Below are positions 46,179-55,294 of a stretch of 64,000 nt of DNA, piece after piece. Each line of letters starts with the position of its first letter. The first letter of the stretch is position 1. Both the position numbers and the translations under genes were made by a program. Source of the stretch: Lentilitoribacter sp039986595 (GTDB lineage: Bacteria > Pseudomonadota > Alphaproteobacteria > Rhizobiales > Rhizobiaceae); the NCBI GenBank assembly GCA_039986595.1, contig JBDWQJ010000003.1:117499-181498 (forward strand). Reading direction: 5' to 3'. The notes beneath the pieces were generated by a model. It was given only the letters and a program-made list of their open reading frames with translations, was not told where the DNA came from and made no database searches.

Positions 46179-46766
46179 ATGAAAAAGACACTCAAAGCGC
46201 TCGCAACAACAGCATTTCTCATCACGGCTGGAACAGGTGCAACATTGGCAGCAGACGCTTATGATTTTGACGCCAGCCATTCACAAATTATCTTTTCCTA
46301 CAACCATTTAGGCTTTTCAACAACATATGGCATGTTCTCGGGTTTTGACGGACAGGCAATGTTGGACATGGATGACTTGAGCAAGTCTTCTGTTAGCTTG
46401 GAAATCAATGTAGGTGACTTACTCATTACGGGTTGGGAAGGTCGTGATGGCCACTTCAAATCTGCTGACTTTTTTAATGTCGAAAATTTCCCAATTGCAA
46501 CATTTACATCAACATCTGTTGAACCAACTGGAGATAAAACGGCAAAAATCACTGGTGATTTGACAATTTTGGATCAGACTAAATCAATCACATTGGATGC
46601 AAAATTAAATCAAGTTGGCAAGCACCCACAATCACAAAAAGATTGGGCCGGGTTTGATGCTTCAGCAACACTTCTTCGTTCTGACTTTAATCTTGGAAAG
46701 TTCGCACCATTTGTGAGCGATGAAGTTGATATCAAGATCTCTATTGAGATGGGTAAAGCTGAATAG
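46179..46766 (+). CDS. yceI: YceI-family periplasmic protein
   Basis: A 195-residue protein with a signal peptide (KKTLKALATTAFLITAGTGA...ALA, cleavage before ADAYDF). The mature domain is a YceI lipocalin-like barrel: YDFDASHSQIIFSYNHLGFSTTYGMF, VSLEINVGDLLI, GHFKSADFFNVENFPIATFTS, and FDASATLLRSDFNLGKFAPFVSDEVDIKISIE. YceI proteins bind polyisoprenoid or quinone-like lipids in the periplasm. Next comes a cytochrome b561 fused to a second YceI domain, on the same strand after about 90 bp, so both probably form one functional unit, as yceI-yceJ do in E. coli. Confidence 0.9.
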   Translation: MKKTLKALATTAFLITAGTGATLAADAYDFDASHSQIIFSYNHLGFSTTYGMFSGFDGQAMLDMDDLSKSSVSLEINVGDLLITGWEGRDGHFKSADFFNVENFPIATFTSTSVEPTGDKTAKITGDLTILDQTKSITLDAKLNQVGKHPQSQKDWAGFDASATLLRSDFNLGKFAPFVSDEVDIKISIEMGKAE

Positions 46767-46853
46767 CATCAACTCTATCGCAGAAAAACAAACTTAAAAC
46801 CGCGGAAGCATAGAATTTACTCTTTGCTTCCGCATTCGAAAACGGGGCGGATC

Positions 46854-48095
46854 ATGAAACTTACAAACACTGCGGAAAGTTACGGGCTGGTACACCAATC
46901 TCTTCATTGGGCAACAGCAATTTTAATTTTGGTTTTATTACCCATGGGCGTTTACATGCATGACTTGCCCATTGATAATTCAGCACAAATTGCCGATAAA
47001 GTGTGGCTATATTCCTTGCATAAATCTATTGGGATGGCTGCTTTGTTTGTCGCGCTCACGCGCGTTGCCTGGGCAATCTTTCAACCCCATCCTCGTCCGC
47101 TCCATGGTGGATTGGAAGGGTTTGCTGCAAAAACTGTCCACCATCTATTATACGGCACAATCATCGCAATGCCTCTGCTCGGCTGGCTTTACCACGCTGC
47201 AACAGAAGGTTTTGCGCCCATCTGGTGGCCGTTTTCGCAAGACCTGCCATTTGTACCCAAAGACGTAATGCTATCAAACTTCTTTAAAACAGCACATTTT
47301 GTTTGCGGCGTGCTTCTTGTCTTATCACTGGGTCTACACATTGCAGGCGCAATTAAACATGCTGTGATTGATAAGGACAAAACATTGGACCGCATGGTGC
47401 CTGGCCGCTATCAGCTAACAGGTGACCTTCCCCTAGAACAAAAGCAATCGCCCTTCTCACTACTCGTTGCGTTTACCGCCGCTGCCATCGCTATTGGATC
47501 AACGTTCATTGTTTATAATTTTGAATATGGCGCGCCGTCTATCGTGGCAAGCGAGCAATCCTTACAAACCAAAACCAATGAACTTGCGTCAAGCTCTAGT
47601 GAGATGAGCGCAAATAGCTGGAATATTGATTATTCAAATTCACCGCTACAGATTGAAGTTGCGCAATTGGGTACGCCAGTTATCGGAACATTTGCAAACT
47701 GGAGCTCTAACGTTACTTTCGATCCCAATGATTTAAACAATGCCAGCATCTTTGCGGAAGTTGATGTCACGTCCCTGACGCTTGGTGATGTATCTGACCG
47801 AGCAAAGTCATCTGAATTTTTGAACGCTGAGGCAAATCCTACAGCAACATTTACATCACAAACAGTTGAGAAAACAGACACAGGGTTTATGGCAACCGGA
47901 GAGCTAGAACTTGCCGGAGTAACTAAGGATTTTTCCATCAATTTCACCTTTGAAGAAAATAATGGCGTGGCCATTGTTATCGGTGAAGCTATTATCCAAC
48001 GTCTTGATTTTAATGTCGGATCGACATTTGCAGATGATTCAAGCGTTGGCCGAGCCATAAAATTGAAAATCAGCATCAGCGCAACGCGATTCTAG
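46854..48095 (+). CDS. Cytochrome b561-YceI fusion protein
   Basis: A 413-residue fusion. Residues about 1-180 are a di-haem cytochrome b561 domain with four membrane helices and His ligand candidates: LVHQSLHWATAILILVLLPMG, LYSLHKSIGMAALFVALTRVAW, VHHLLYGTIIAMPLLGWLYHAA and LGLHIAGAIKHAVID. A further helix (about 205-225) leads to a periplasmic YceI barrel (about 250-410). The start at 46854 (GGGGCGGATC-ATG) fits b561 N-termini; a TTG at 46824 would add ten residues. In E. coli b561 (YceJ) and YceI are separate; here one chain carries both while a free YceI gene precedes it. Confidence 0.9.
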   Translation: MKLTNTAESYGLVHQSLHWATAILILVLLPMGVYMHDLPIDNSAQIADKVWLYSLHKSIGMAALFVALTRVAWAIFQPHPRPLHGGLEGFAAKTVHHLLYGTIIAMPLLGWLYHAATEGFAPIWWPFSQDLPFVPKDVMLSNFFKTAHFVCGVLLVLSLGLHIAGAIKHAVIDKDKTLDRMVPGRYQLTGDLPLEQKQSPFSLLVAFTAAAIAIGSTFIVYNFEYGAPSIVASEQSLQTKTNELASSSSEMSANSWNIDYSNSPLQIEVAQLGTPVIGTFANWSSNVTFDPNDLNNASIFAEVDVTSLTLGDVSDRAKSSEFLNAEANPTATFTSQTVEKTDTGFMATGELELAGVTKDFSINFTFEENNGVAIVIGEAIIQRLDFNVGSTFADDSSVGRAIKLKISISATRF

Positions 48096-48195
48096 TGGGA
48101 AACATATCTTGTCATGTCTCACATCTTAGCTCTTGCAACGAATGTTTTATCTATTTACTTTGGTTGAAATAAACGCGTTTAACTGAGGTTGTAAA

Positions 48196-49230
48196 TTGCC
48201 ACTTGAAAAACTTCGCGATATCCCGCGGGTAAAATTGTGCAATGCTGCATCTCCACTGGAAGAGCAGCATAATCTTGCACGGCTGTCAGGGGCAAAGACC
48301 TTCCTGATGAAGCGTGATGACACTAATTGTTTCGCAACAGGAGGTAACAAAGCTCGCCACATGGAGTATTATCTTGGTGATGCGATGAAAAAAGGTGCTG
48401 ATGCGTTCATCATGCTTGGAGGACGGATCCCCAACTTATCAAGGGTTGCTGCCGCGGCATGTGCGAAATATGGGATTGCTTGCCATATTGTGTTGGAAGA
48501 AGAAAAACACGGACTTTGTTGCGAACCACGTGAATTGCGCGAGATCTTAGCCAGTAACATGCTCAATGCGTATGTGCACACGCATCTCCCGTTTGAAAAT
48601 AATGAAGAGGCTATTCAAACCTTGCAAGCGCTAGCGGATACTTTAGTAGCTGACGGTCGCACACCCTACATTCTGCAAAATGAGAGTGATCGCTTACCCA
48701 TCGCCGCGTTTGGTTACATCCACGCAGCGCAAGAGATCGTTGCGCAATTAGACGAACTGGACCAAGAAGCTGATGTCATATTCTGTGCGGCAGGATCGGG
48801 CAATACAGTTGCCGGTCTTCTTTATGGACTGAGATCGCATGATTGCGATATTCCCGTTGTTGGCGTGAGTGTGGGCTTTAATAGTGCACCTTTCATTCAA
48901 CAACAGGTTAGTAAGAAGCTTGAGCAAATAGCATTATTGCTAGATGAGGAAAATCCAGTTGCGGATGATGATATTTTAATAACCGACGACTATAGTGATC
49001 AACACACAGTGACCTCAGATACTGATCCTGAACATCCAGCGAACCTATCAGCAAAACACGAAGGCTTGGTGATCGACCCTTTTTTCAACGCCAAGTCCAT
49101 ATGTGCGGCATTTGACTACGCAAAAAAGCGTCCAAATAGCGAAGTTTTACTGATTAATACTGGCAATAGCGTCCCTTATTATGTGAAGACAAAAATACCC
49201 ACAAAGTACCCGATGTTGGTCTATGGCTAA
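48196..49230 (+). CDS. PLP-dependent enzyme of the D-cysteine desulfhydrase/ACC deaminase family with altered active-site loop
   Basis: A 344-residue fold-type II PLP enzyme, start TTG. The Lys forming the PLP aldimine is in TGGNKARHMEYYL. Normal family members then have a GGIQSNHAR loop; here the equivalent reads GGRIPNLSR, so the Ser and His used in catalysis are Pro and Leu. The cofactor phosphate loop appears intact (FCAAGSGNTVAGLLYG) and NTGNSVPYYV near the end is similar to the C-terminal PLP-ring contact region. Activity on D-cysteine or ACC is therefore doubtful and a different lyase or racemase-like reaction is possible. The sequence is isolated on the plus strand between the b561 fusion and the DUF1127 gene. 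Confidence 0.72.
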   Translation: MPLEKLRDIPRVKLCNAASPLEEQHNLARLSGAKTFLMKRDDTNCFATGGNKARHMEYYLGDAMKKGADAFIMLGGRIPNLSRVAAAACAKYGIACHIVLEEEKHGLCCEPRELREILASNMLNAYVHTHLPFENNEEAIQTLQALADTLVADGRTPYILQNESDRLPIAAFGYIHAAQEIVAQLDELDQEADVIFCAAGSGNTVAGLLYGLRSHDCDIPVVGVSVGFNSAPFIQQQVSKKLEQIALLLDEENPVADDDILITDDYSDQHTVTSDTDPEHPANLSAKHEGLVIDPFFNAKSICAAFDYAKKRPNSEVLLINTGNSVPYYVKTKIPTKYPMLVYG

Positions 49231-49295
49231 AGGGTGAACTGAAAGATCAAACATCGCAGTGGATATTCAAAGCAATCACCATTTTCCAAAGCAAT

Positions 49296-49322
49296 AAAAA
49301 ACCCCGCAAGAACTTGCAGGGC
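49296..49322 (-). terminator. Terminator of the DUF1127 gene
   Basis: Minus-strand stem CCCTGCAAG/CTTGCGGGG (one T-G) with a tight loop followed by TTTTTTATT, about 80 bp after the DUF1127 stop. Confidence 0.7.
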
Positions 49323-49399
49323 TTTAGATGCATTTTATTCTGGTCATCCTTAGGAGAGAATATCAACCTGAATGTAAATGCTAAACTCTATAATATCTC

Positions 49400-49549
49400 T
49401 TAGTATTCAGAGATTGGGTTACGCTTAACAGCAATGATACCGTCGCGTGAGACACCGATATCGTCAAGAATACGTGGTGATAATGCGTTTAGTTGACGAC
49501 GCATTGAACGTTGGTTGTTCCAGTTACGAACTTTACCAAGAATAGTCAT
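49400..49549 (-). CDS. DUF1127 (YjiS-like) small protein
   Basis: A 49-residue basic protein encoded on the minus strand. It begins MTILGKVRNWNNQRSMRRQ, continues LNALSPRILDDIGVSRD and ends AVKRNPISEY. The RRQL, L-x-R-x-L-x-D-I-G-x-x-R pattern is the DUF1127 signature. In Agrobacterium and other Rhizobiales short DUF1127 proteins bind RNA and influence phosphate and carbon metabolism and sRNA networks. A GGAG ribosome site precedes the ATG at a good distance, and a terminator follows. It is divergent from cpdB, with about 450 bp between. Confidence 0.85.
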   Translation of the reverse strand: MTILGKVRNWNNQRSMRRQLNALSPRILDDIGVSRDGIIAVKRNPISEY

Positions 49550-49995
49550 TTTACTTCTCCATAAATGCTTCTCGTAAGAAGCGTGTTTCGCAATAAATTA
49601 ATGTTTTGAATAAGGGAACAATTCGCGTTCCGTTGAAATCCAGATGCTCCTTATTCTGCACAATTACCAGCCATAATTATGCAAACGTGCTATGCAACTG
49701 CTGCATTTCTAGGCAGAAAAGAGACCCCGTATTGACGGTTTTGGACATTACATTTGACTAAATCGATTTAGTCATTAAGATTATCAATCAAACCATTCAA
49801 TAAACGCATAAGCTTTTACTTTTAAACGCTTTTTAGGCGTTCATTTACCATGTAACGCGGCGTAAATTTTAGTGATGTTTTTCGCCAAAATATACACATT
49901 TGACGATTTAACTTGCCAGAAATCTGTCACAAGCTTGTGTTACGGCTCGTAAGCAGACTATCCTTATCAATTCATCACAGTTTGGGAGCAATATT
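49550..49995. promoter_or_regulatory. Intergenic region upstream of cpdB with a perfect palindrome
   Basis: No gene is seen between the divergent DUF1127 gene and cpdB. A perfect 12-bp palindrome CACAAGCTTGTG lies at 49928-49939, preceded by CTGT, so the segment begins CTGTCAC like half of a PhoB box. Without a second clean repeat the PhoB idea is weak. The region should contain promoters of both genes. Confidence 0.35.
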
Positions 49996-51972
49996 ATGAG
50001 CACTAAAATTCAGATAAATCGACGCAAGTTTCTAAAAGGTTCGGCAGCAGCAGCGGCGTTGGTAACACTGCACCCCTATTCCGCAAATGCTAACGAAAAC
50101 CAATCGCATTTACGCATCATGGAAACAACTGACTTGCACGTGCACGTCTTCCCTTACGACTATTATGGTGATCGCCCTTCCGATACTGTCGGTCTGGCCA
50201 GAACCGCTTCAATCATCAATGACATACGCGCAGAATCTACGAACTCAATGCTGGTCGATAATGGCGACTTTTTGCAAGGCAATCCGATGGGTGATTATAT
50301 TGCCTATGAGCGCGGCATGAAGGAAGGTGATGTTCATCCTGTCATACAAGCGATGAACACACTCGGATTTGACGCGTCTACGCTTGGCAATCACGAATTT
50401 AACTACGGCTTAGACTTTTTAATGAAGTCTCTTATGGGTGCAAATTTTCCAGTAGTGTCAGCCAATATAGCCAAACAAATGGGTGCAAATCCACGTGAAG
50501 ATAAAACCCTCATAAAGCCCTATGTAATCATGGATCGGAAAGTCACCGATGGTTCAGGGCAAGAACATGACATTAAGATTGGACTTATTGGATTTGTACC
50601 ACCGCAAATCATGAACTGGGATCGTCGCCATCTTGAAGGCAAGGTCAATACCCGTGACATTGTTGAGACTGCGGAAGCTTATGTGCCTGAGATGAAGGAA
50701 CAGGGCGCAGATATCATTATCGCCCTCTCCCATTCAGGTATTGGTTCTGCACAACGCGCTGACGGCATGGAAAACGCTTCTGTTCCCTTGACGCAAGTGT
50801 CAGGTATTGATGCACTGATGACCGGCCACAGCCATCTCGTCTTCCCGGGTGAAAAGTTTAAAGATTTTGCAGGTGTAGATGCTGAAAAAGGCACTATTCA
50901 CGGCAAACCCGCAGCTATGGGTGGCTTCTGGGGCTCTCACTTGGGTGTCATTGATCTCATGTTGGAAAAATCTGGCAATGAATGGAAAGTCGTTACCTCA
51001 TCATCAGAGGCTCGCCCGATTTATAAATCTGGTGAAGGGCGCAAAAAGATACCAACCGTTGAAAGTGATCCAAAAATACTGGCGAGCGTTCAAAAAGAGC
51101 ATGATGAAACGTTGGCCTATGTCCGCCGTTCAGTAGGTAAAACTGACGCGCCATTACATTCATATTTTGCGCTTGTTGCTGATGACCCATCCGTGCAAAT
51201 CGTAAGTCAGGCACAAACTTGGTATATCTCTGAAATGATGCAAGGCACACAATGGGAAGGTTTGCCGATTTTATCAGCCGCAGCACCATTTAAAGCCGGC
51301 GGCCGTGGTGGTCCAGAATATTATACCGATGTGGCTAAAGGCGATGTTGCTATTAAAAACGTGTCTGATCTTTATCTATATCCAAATACAGTTCGCGCGG
51401 TTGCTGTTACCGGTGCGCAAGTTAAGGACTGGCTTGAGCGCTCTGCTGGGATGTTTAACCAAGTTGAAGCGGGCAAAGCTGATCAGGTTCTTTTAAACCC
51501 ATCGTTCCCATCATATAACTTTGATGTCATGGACGGGGTTACTTATCAGGTGGATATCACGCAACCATCGAAATATGACCCAAAGGGCGAATTGATCAAC
51601 CCCGATGCAAATCGAATTGTTGATTTGATGTATAATGGACAACCCGTCGAGCCTGCGTCCAAATTCGTGATCGCGACAAATAATTATCGCGCAAGCGGTG
51701 GCGGTAAATTCCCAGGTGCTTTGGGTGATACGATCATTTTTGAAGGTCCAGATACCAACCGCGATGTTATTGTTCGTTACATCGTTGATCGGGGTACGAT
51801 TAACCCATCTGCGGATAACAATTGGTCGTTTAAGCAGATCCCGGACACATCTGTGCTGTTTGATACAGGTCCTGCAGCGCAAGCACATGTTGATAATCTT
51901 GAAGGCGTTAAAATTGAAGCTGCTGGTGATGGACCAGAAGGCTTTGCACGCTATCGGATTTCCCTCGACTAA
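49996..51972 (+). CDS. cpdB: Periplasmic 2',3'-cyclic-nucleotide 2'-phosphodiesterase/3'-nucleotidase
   Basis: A 658-residue secreted metallophosphoesterase. The N-terminal RRKFLKGSAAAAALVTLHP is a twin-arginine signal. The calcineurin-like domain shows TDLHVHVF, DNGDFLQGNPMGD, GNHEFNYGLDFL, and a GHSH motif in DALMTGHSHLVFPG. The 5'-nucleotidase C-terminal substrate domain follows from about residue 370 (DDPSVQIVSQAQTWYISE, NVSDLYLYPNTVRAV, NNYRASGGGKFPG). CpdB degrades 2',3'-cyclic nucleotides and 3'-nucleotides to nucleosides and phosphate in the periplasm for scavenging. A terminator follows the stop. Confidence 0.93.
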   Translation: MSTKIQINRRKFLKGSAAAAALVTLHPYSANANENQSHLRIMETTDLHVHVFPYDYYGDRPSDTVGLARTASIINDIRAESTNSMLVDNGDFLQGNPMGDYIAYERGMKEGDVHPVIQAMNTLGFDASTLGNHEFNYGLDFLMKSLMGANFPVVSANIAKQMGANPREDKTLIKPYVIMDRKVTDGSGQEHDIKIGLIGFVPPQIMNWDRRHLEGKVNTRDIVETAEAYVPEMKEQGADIIIALSHSGIGSAQRADGMENASVPLTQVSGIDALMTGHSHLVFPGEKFKDFAGVDAEKGTIHGKPAAMGGFWGSHLGVIDLMLEKSGNEWKVVTSSSEARPIYKSGEGRKKIPTVESDPKILASVQKEHDETLAYVRRSVGKTDAPLHSYFALVADDPSVQIVSQAQTWYISEMMQGTQWEGLPILSAAAPFKAGGRGGPEYYTDVAKGDVAIKNVSDLYLYPNTVRAVAVTGAQVKDWLERSAGMFNQVEAGKADQVLLNPSFPSYNFDVMDGVTYQVDITQPSKYDPKGELINPDANRIVDLMYNGQPVEPASKFVIATNNYRASGGGKFPGALGDTIIFEGPDTNRDVIVRYIVDRGTINPSADNNWSFKQIPDTSVLFDTGPAAQAHVDNLEGVKIEAAGDGPEGFARYRISLD

Positions 51973-51990
51973 ATCAGCTAGCATGCAATT

Positions 51991-52021
51991 AAAAGCCCCG
52001 CTTTTCACGCGGGGTTTTTTG
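51991..52021 (+). terminator. Rho-independent terminator of cpdB
   Basis: CCCCGC/GCGGGG stem with a seven-base loop inside flanking A and T runs (TTTTTT), about 20 bp after the cpdB stop. Confidence 0.85.
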
Positions 52022-52063
52022 TTTATATTACCCATTATAATTTACCCAACACATTGAGTTTTC

Positions 52064-53422
52064 ATGACATCACATCCAACTTCACACATCACAATCAACT
52101 CACCCATACAGTTTAGCGATGAGCTGCCTGATGCAGTTGATGTTGCCATCATTGGTGCAGGTGTTGTGGGAGTATTTTCAGCGCTATACCTCTCTAGGAT
52201 GGGCAAACGCGTCATTGTGATCGAAAAAGGCCGTGTTGCATGCGAGCAATCCTCGCGAAATTGGGGGTGGATACGACAGCAAGGTCGGGACGCCGCTGAA
52301 CTACCGATCATGATGCAAGCCAACCGACTATGGCGTGATGTCGATCAACAAACCCAAGGGCAATGCGGTGTTGTTAATGCGCCGATCAATTTTCTAAGCG
52401 GCACGGGCGCTCGACGAGAAGAGTTTGAACAATGGGTACAAGTGGCAAAAGATCATGGTGTTAAGTCCGACCTATTAAGCTCGAAAGAAATTAGTCGCAT
52501 ATTTGGCGATAGCGCTGCAAAAAAATGGGTTACAGGCATTTCAACGCCAAGCGACTTAAAGGGTGAGCCCTGGGTGGCTGTGCCAAGTGTCGCAAAACTT
52601 GCGCAAGAAAATGGCGTGCTTATTCGCGAAAATTGTGCCGTACGCACACTTGATATTCAGGCGGGGCAAATCAAAGGCATCGTAACAGAAGATGGTGCTG
52701 TCGCCTGTGAACAAGTTGTCCTCGCCGCTGGTGCATGGTCGAGCTTGTTTGTGCGCAATCATGGCATTCACATCCCCCAAATGTCTGTGCGGGGTGATGT
52801 TGCGCAAACCAAACCTTTACCAGAATTCACTTCACAAACGTCACTTGATGAGGAGCTAGCAATCCGACGTCGTCAAGATGGTGGATATACACTTTCATTA
52901 TGTGATAAGCATACCGCCTATATCGGACCTGATGCTTTCCGGTATTTTAAACAATATATCCCTGCGCTTTTAAAAGGTTGGCGACATTTAAACCTGAAAT
53001 TAAAATCACCTTTAGACTTCCCCGACGCTTGGCAAACAAAACGTTATTGGGAAATTGATGATATATCGCCATTTGAAATTTGCCGCGTTTTAGAGCCGAA
53101 ACCTGATCCGAAAAACATTGCGCGGATGGTGGAACGGTTTAAGGCACGTTTTCCCAATATTGGCGCGCCTGAAATTGCCCACGCCTGGGCCGGTATGATT
53201 GATACAATGCCGGACTTTGTGCCCATCGTAGACAGAACACCTAAATTGCCAAACTTGATAATTGCAACAGGTCTAAGCGGTCACGGCTTTGGAATTGGCC
53301 CCGGATTTGGCATGGCAGTGGCGCGCATGGCGACAGGACAAACACTTGAACATGATATGTCGCGGTTCCGTTTTTCACGATTTACCGATGGCAGCAAGCT
53401 TGAATTGGGGCCTTCGCTTTAA
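52064..53422 (+). CDS. FAD-dependent oxidoreductase of the glycine/D-amino acid oxidase (DadA-like) type
   Basis: A 452-residue flavoprotein. The dinucleotide fold opens at VDVAIIGAGVVGVFSALYL, followed by VIVIEKGRVACEQSSRNWGWIRQQGRD, a motif of a DAO subgroup. VVLAAGAWSSLFVRNHGI is the second FAD region, and LIIATGLSGHGFGIGPGFGMAVARM closes the FAD site near the C-terminus. It probably oxidises an amine or amino-acid substrate; identity is unknown. No dedicated transporter or regulator lies beside it. The next gene, a serine hydrolase, starts 30 bp later on the same strand, so co-transcription is plausible. Confidence 0.85.
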   Translation: MTSHPTSHITINSPIQFSDELPDAVDVAIIGAGVVGVFSALYLSRMGKRVIVIEKGRVACEQSSRNWGWIRQQGRDAAELPIMMQANRLWRDVDQQTQGQCGVVNAPINFLSGTGARREEFEQWVQVAKDHGVKSDLLSSKEISRIFGDSAAKKWVTGISTPSDLKGEPWVAVPSVAKLAQENGVLIRENCAVRTLDIQAGQIKGIVTEDGAVACEQVVLAAGAWSSLFVRNHGIHIPQMSVRGDVAQTKPLPEFTSQTSLDEELAIRRRQDGGYTLSLCDKHTAYIGPDAFRYFKQYIPALLKGWRHLNLKLKSPLDFPDAWQTKRYWEIDDISPFEICRVLEPKPDPKNIARMVERFKARFPNIGAPEIAHAWAGMIDTMPDFVPIVDRTPKLPNLIIATGLSGHGFGIGPGFGMAVARMATGQTLEHDMSRFRFSRFTDGSKLELGPSL

Positions 53423-53452
53423 TATATCCCTTTCAACTACTCGGGATACCTT

Positions 53453-54559
53453 ATGCAGCTCATAATCATTGTCATCACCTCATTTGCCTTCCTATTGGCA
53501 ATCATGTTTTTCATTCAATTTCGCCTCGCGCGCGTCAAAGATAGCGGGGACTTGCAGGCTGAACTTCAAAAAGAAGCAGAAAAACTTTTTAAACATGATC
53601 TTGCACGTGACTTATCGATCATTGTGACCAAGAATGGCCACATTCTTGAACATTACCAAAGTAAAGATATAGATCTTGCAAATGCCACCCGTGACAGCAT
53701 TTATGAAGTTGGCTCAATTTCAAAGGTCTTTACATCAACATTGTTGAGCGTTTTGGTCGCAGACGGCAAACTTAAGCTCGATGATAATTTGCAAAATTTA
53801 ATCGGTGATCGATTTGAATTAGCTGATCACATTAAACCCATTACGCTCGAACAGCTCGCAACACATACTTCTGGTATTCCGCGTGTTCCAAAAGTCATGC
53901 TCAATAAGCTAGAAGTCCTAGACAATCCATATTCCACCTTCACAATTGATGACATTGCGGAATATCTAAAGACAGCAAAACAATTCGGCAAACCCGGTAA
54001 GTTTAACTATTCAAATTTAGGCATGGGATTGCTTGGACACATTATGGAATGGAAAACGGGGCTATCGTTTGGTGATCTTATAAAAACATACATAACGTCG
54101 CCACTTGAAATGAGCTCCACTGGCTTATTTGTGGACGACGAAGATAAATCGCGCTTTGTTGATGCTTATGATCCAAAAGGAAATCTCACCCCCCATTGGG
54201 ATTTCCCCATACTTGCTGGCGCTGGTGGCATACGATCAACACCCTCTGACATGCTAAAGTTCCTAAATGCCAATCTTGAAGGTGCTGGATCATTATCTGA
54301 TGCACTTAAAGCCACGCACCCAAACCCGCAGACAGGCGATGTGGGATTGGGTTGGATGGGCGCTACTTTTGTTGAGAGGTTTTTAGGCAACAAAAACCTT
54401 ATTTGGCACAATGGATTAGTTGGCGGTCACGCCTCGTACATATCGTTTGACAAAACAAACCACACGGGCGTCTTGATCTTATCCAATAAGGCCATGGATT
54501 TGCAAGTTGTTGGATCAAAACTATCGCGACTGGCTCGCATTCATTCAGTGAAGCACTAA
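53453..54559 (+). CDS. Beta-lactamase-fold serine hydrolase (class C/EstB type)
   Basis: A 368-residue protein with an N-terminal hydrophobic helix (residues 1-22), so anchored or secreted to the periplasm. The SxxK motif is in YEVGSISKVFTSTLL, the YSN motif in FNYSNLGMG, and the third motif is WHNGLVGG (HNG in place of KTG), as in esterase-like members of the AmpC/EstB family. A long region from GKPGKFNYSN through the AGAGGIRSTPSDM segment is typical. It is likely an esterase or peptidase rather than a resistance enzyme. It follows the FAD oxidoreductase by 30 bp and is convergent with the solute-binding-fold gene. Confidence 0.8.
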   Translation: MQLIIIVITSFAFLLAIMFFIQFRLARVKDSGDLQAELQKEAEKLFKHDLARDLSIIVTKNGHILEHYQSKDIDLANATRDSIYEVGSISKVFTSTLLSVLVADGKLKLDDNLQNLIGDRFELADHIKPITLEQLATHTSGIPRVPKVMLNKLEVLDNPYSTFTIDDIAEYLKTAKQFGKPGKFNYSNLGMGLLGHIMEWKTGLSFGDLIKTYITSPLEMSSTGLFVDDEDKSRFVDAYDPKGNLTPHWDFPILAGAGGIRSTPSDMLKFLNANLEGAGSLSDALKATHPNPQTGDVGLGWMGATFVERFLGNKNLIWHNGLVGGHASYISFDKTNHTGVLILSNKAMDLQVVGSKLSRLARIHSVKH

Positions 54560-55294
54560 CTAAATTGACTGATCTGAATTTTTGTAACGGATAAGAAGAT
54601 CAACATCCGCATCGGATACACCAAATGCGGCCACCATATCTCGATGTTTTTTCGACCCTAAAAAGCCATTGAGAAACGTATTAACGTTATCTCGTAATTC
54701 CGTGTCATTAAGATGAAAAGCAAAACACCCATAAGCTGGCGGCTTTTCCGCAATGGGCACCGCAACCTCAGCGACATCCCAATCAGGGTTTTGAGCCATA
54801 AACCCACGATGTGCTTTACCAACGCTAGCATAGGCATCCACAATGCCATTTTTAACAGCCTTTGCCGCTTCACTATATGTCTCATATATAAATATTTGCG
54901 CAGGACTGATACCAAAATCGATCGCAGACCGATGTTGAAATTGGTCACGGATAACGGCAAGACGAACATTTGGATTTTCTGCAATTGATTTATATCCATC
55001 AATTTTATGCGGGTTATTTGCTTTTACCAGCAATCCATCTGAAAGCGCCCAAATGGATCGAGAAAACAGAGCGGTTTGCATTCGTTCAGTCGTTGCAAAT
55101 AGGCCTGTAGTCATTCGCCATCGATGATCATTAAGCCCAGGCAACAACTCCGCAAATTCGGTTTCAACTGGATTAAAATGGGTAATATCTAACGCGTTGA
55201 AAACATGGCGAGCGAGTTCAACATCACATCCTGTGACACGTCCATTTTCATCTAAAAAATTAAATGGCGGCTCTATCAGATAAGCAAATTTCAT
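54560..55294 (-). CDS. Solute-binding-protein-fold protein lacking a signal peptide
   Basis: A 244-residue protein of the bacterial extracellular solute-binding family 3 fold: FAYLIEPPFNFLDENGRVTGCDVELARHVF at the start, LFATTERMQTALFSRSIWALSDGLLV, and C-terminal YGCFAFHLNDTELRDNVNTFLNGFLGS. It begins at the fold itself with no signal peptide. Its ATG shares one base with the stop of the upstream MerR gene (TGATG), so translation is coupled. No ABC permease or ATPase genes adjoin. It may sense a ligand in the cytoplasm together with the regulator; that role is inference. The neighbour downstream is the convergent serine hydrolase. Confidence 0.78.
   Translation of the reverse strand: MKFAYLIEPPFNFLDENGRVTGCDVELARHVFNALDITHFNPVETEFAELLPGLNDHRWRMTTGLFATTERMQTALFSRSIWALSDGLLVKANNPHKIDGYKSIAENPNVRLAVIRDQFQHRSAIDFGISPAQIFIYETYSEAAKAVKNGIVDAYASVGKAHRGFMAQNPDWDVAEVAVPIAEKPPAYGCFAFHLNDTELRDNVNTFLNGFLGSKKHRDMVAAFGVSDADVDLLIRYKNSDQSI

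Noticed and set aside
49916..49945. PhoB box upstream of cpdB
   Set aside because: Only one CTGTCAC half is present; the second repeat does not match at the needed spacing, so a palindrome is reported instead.
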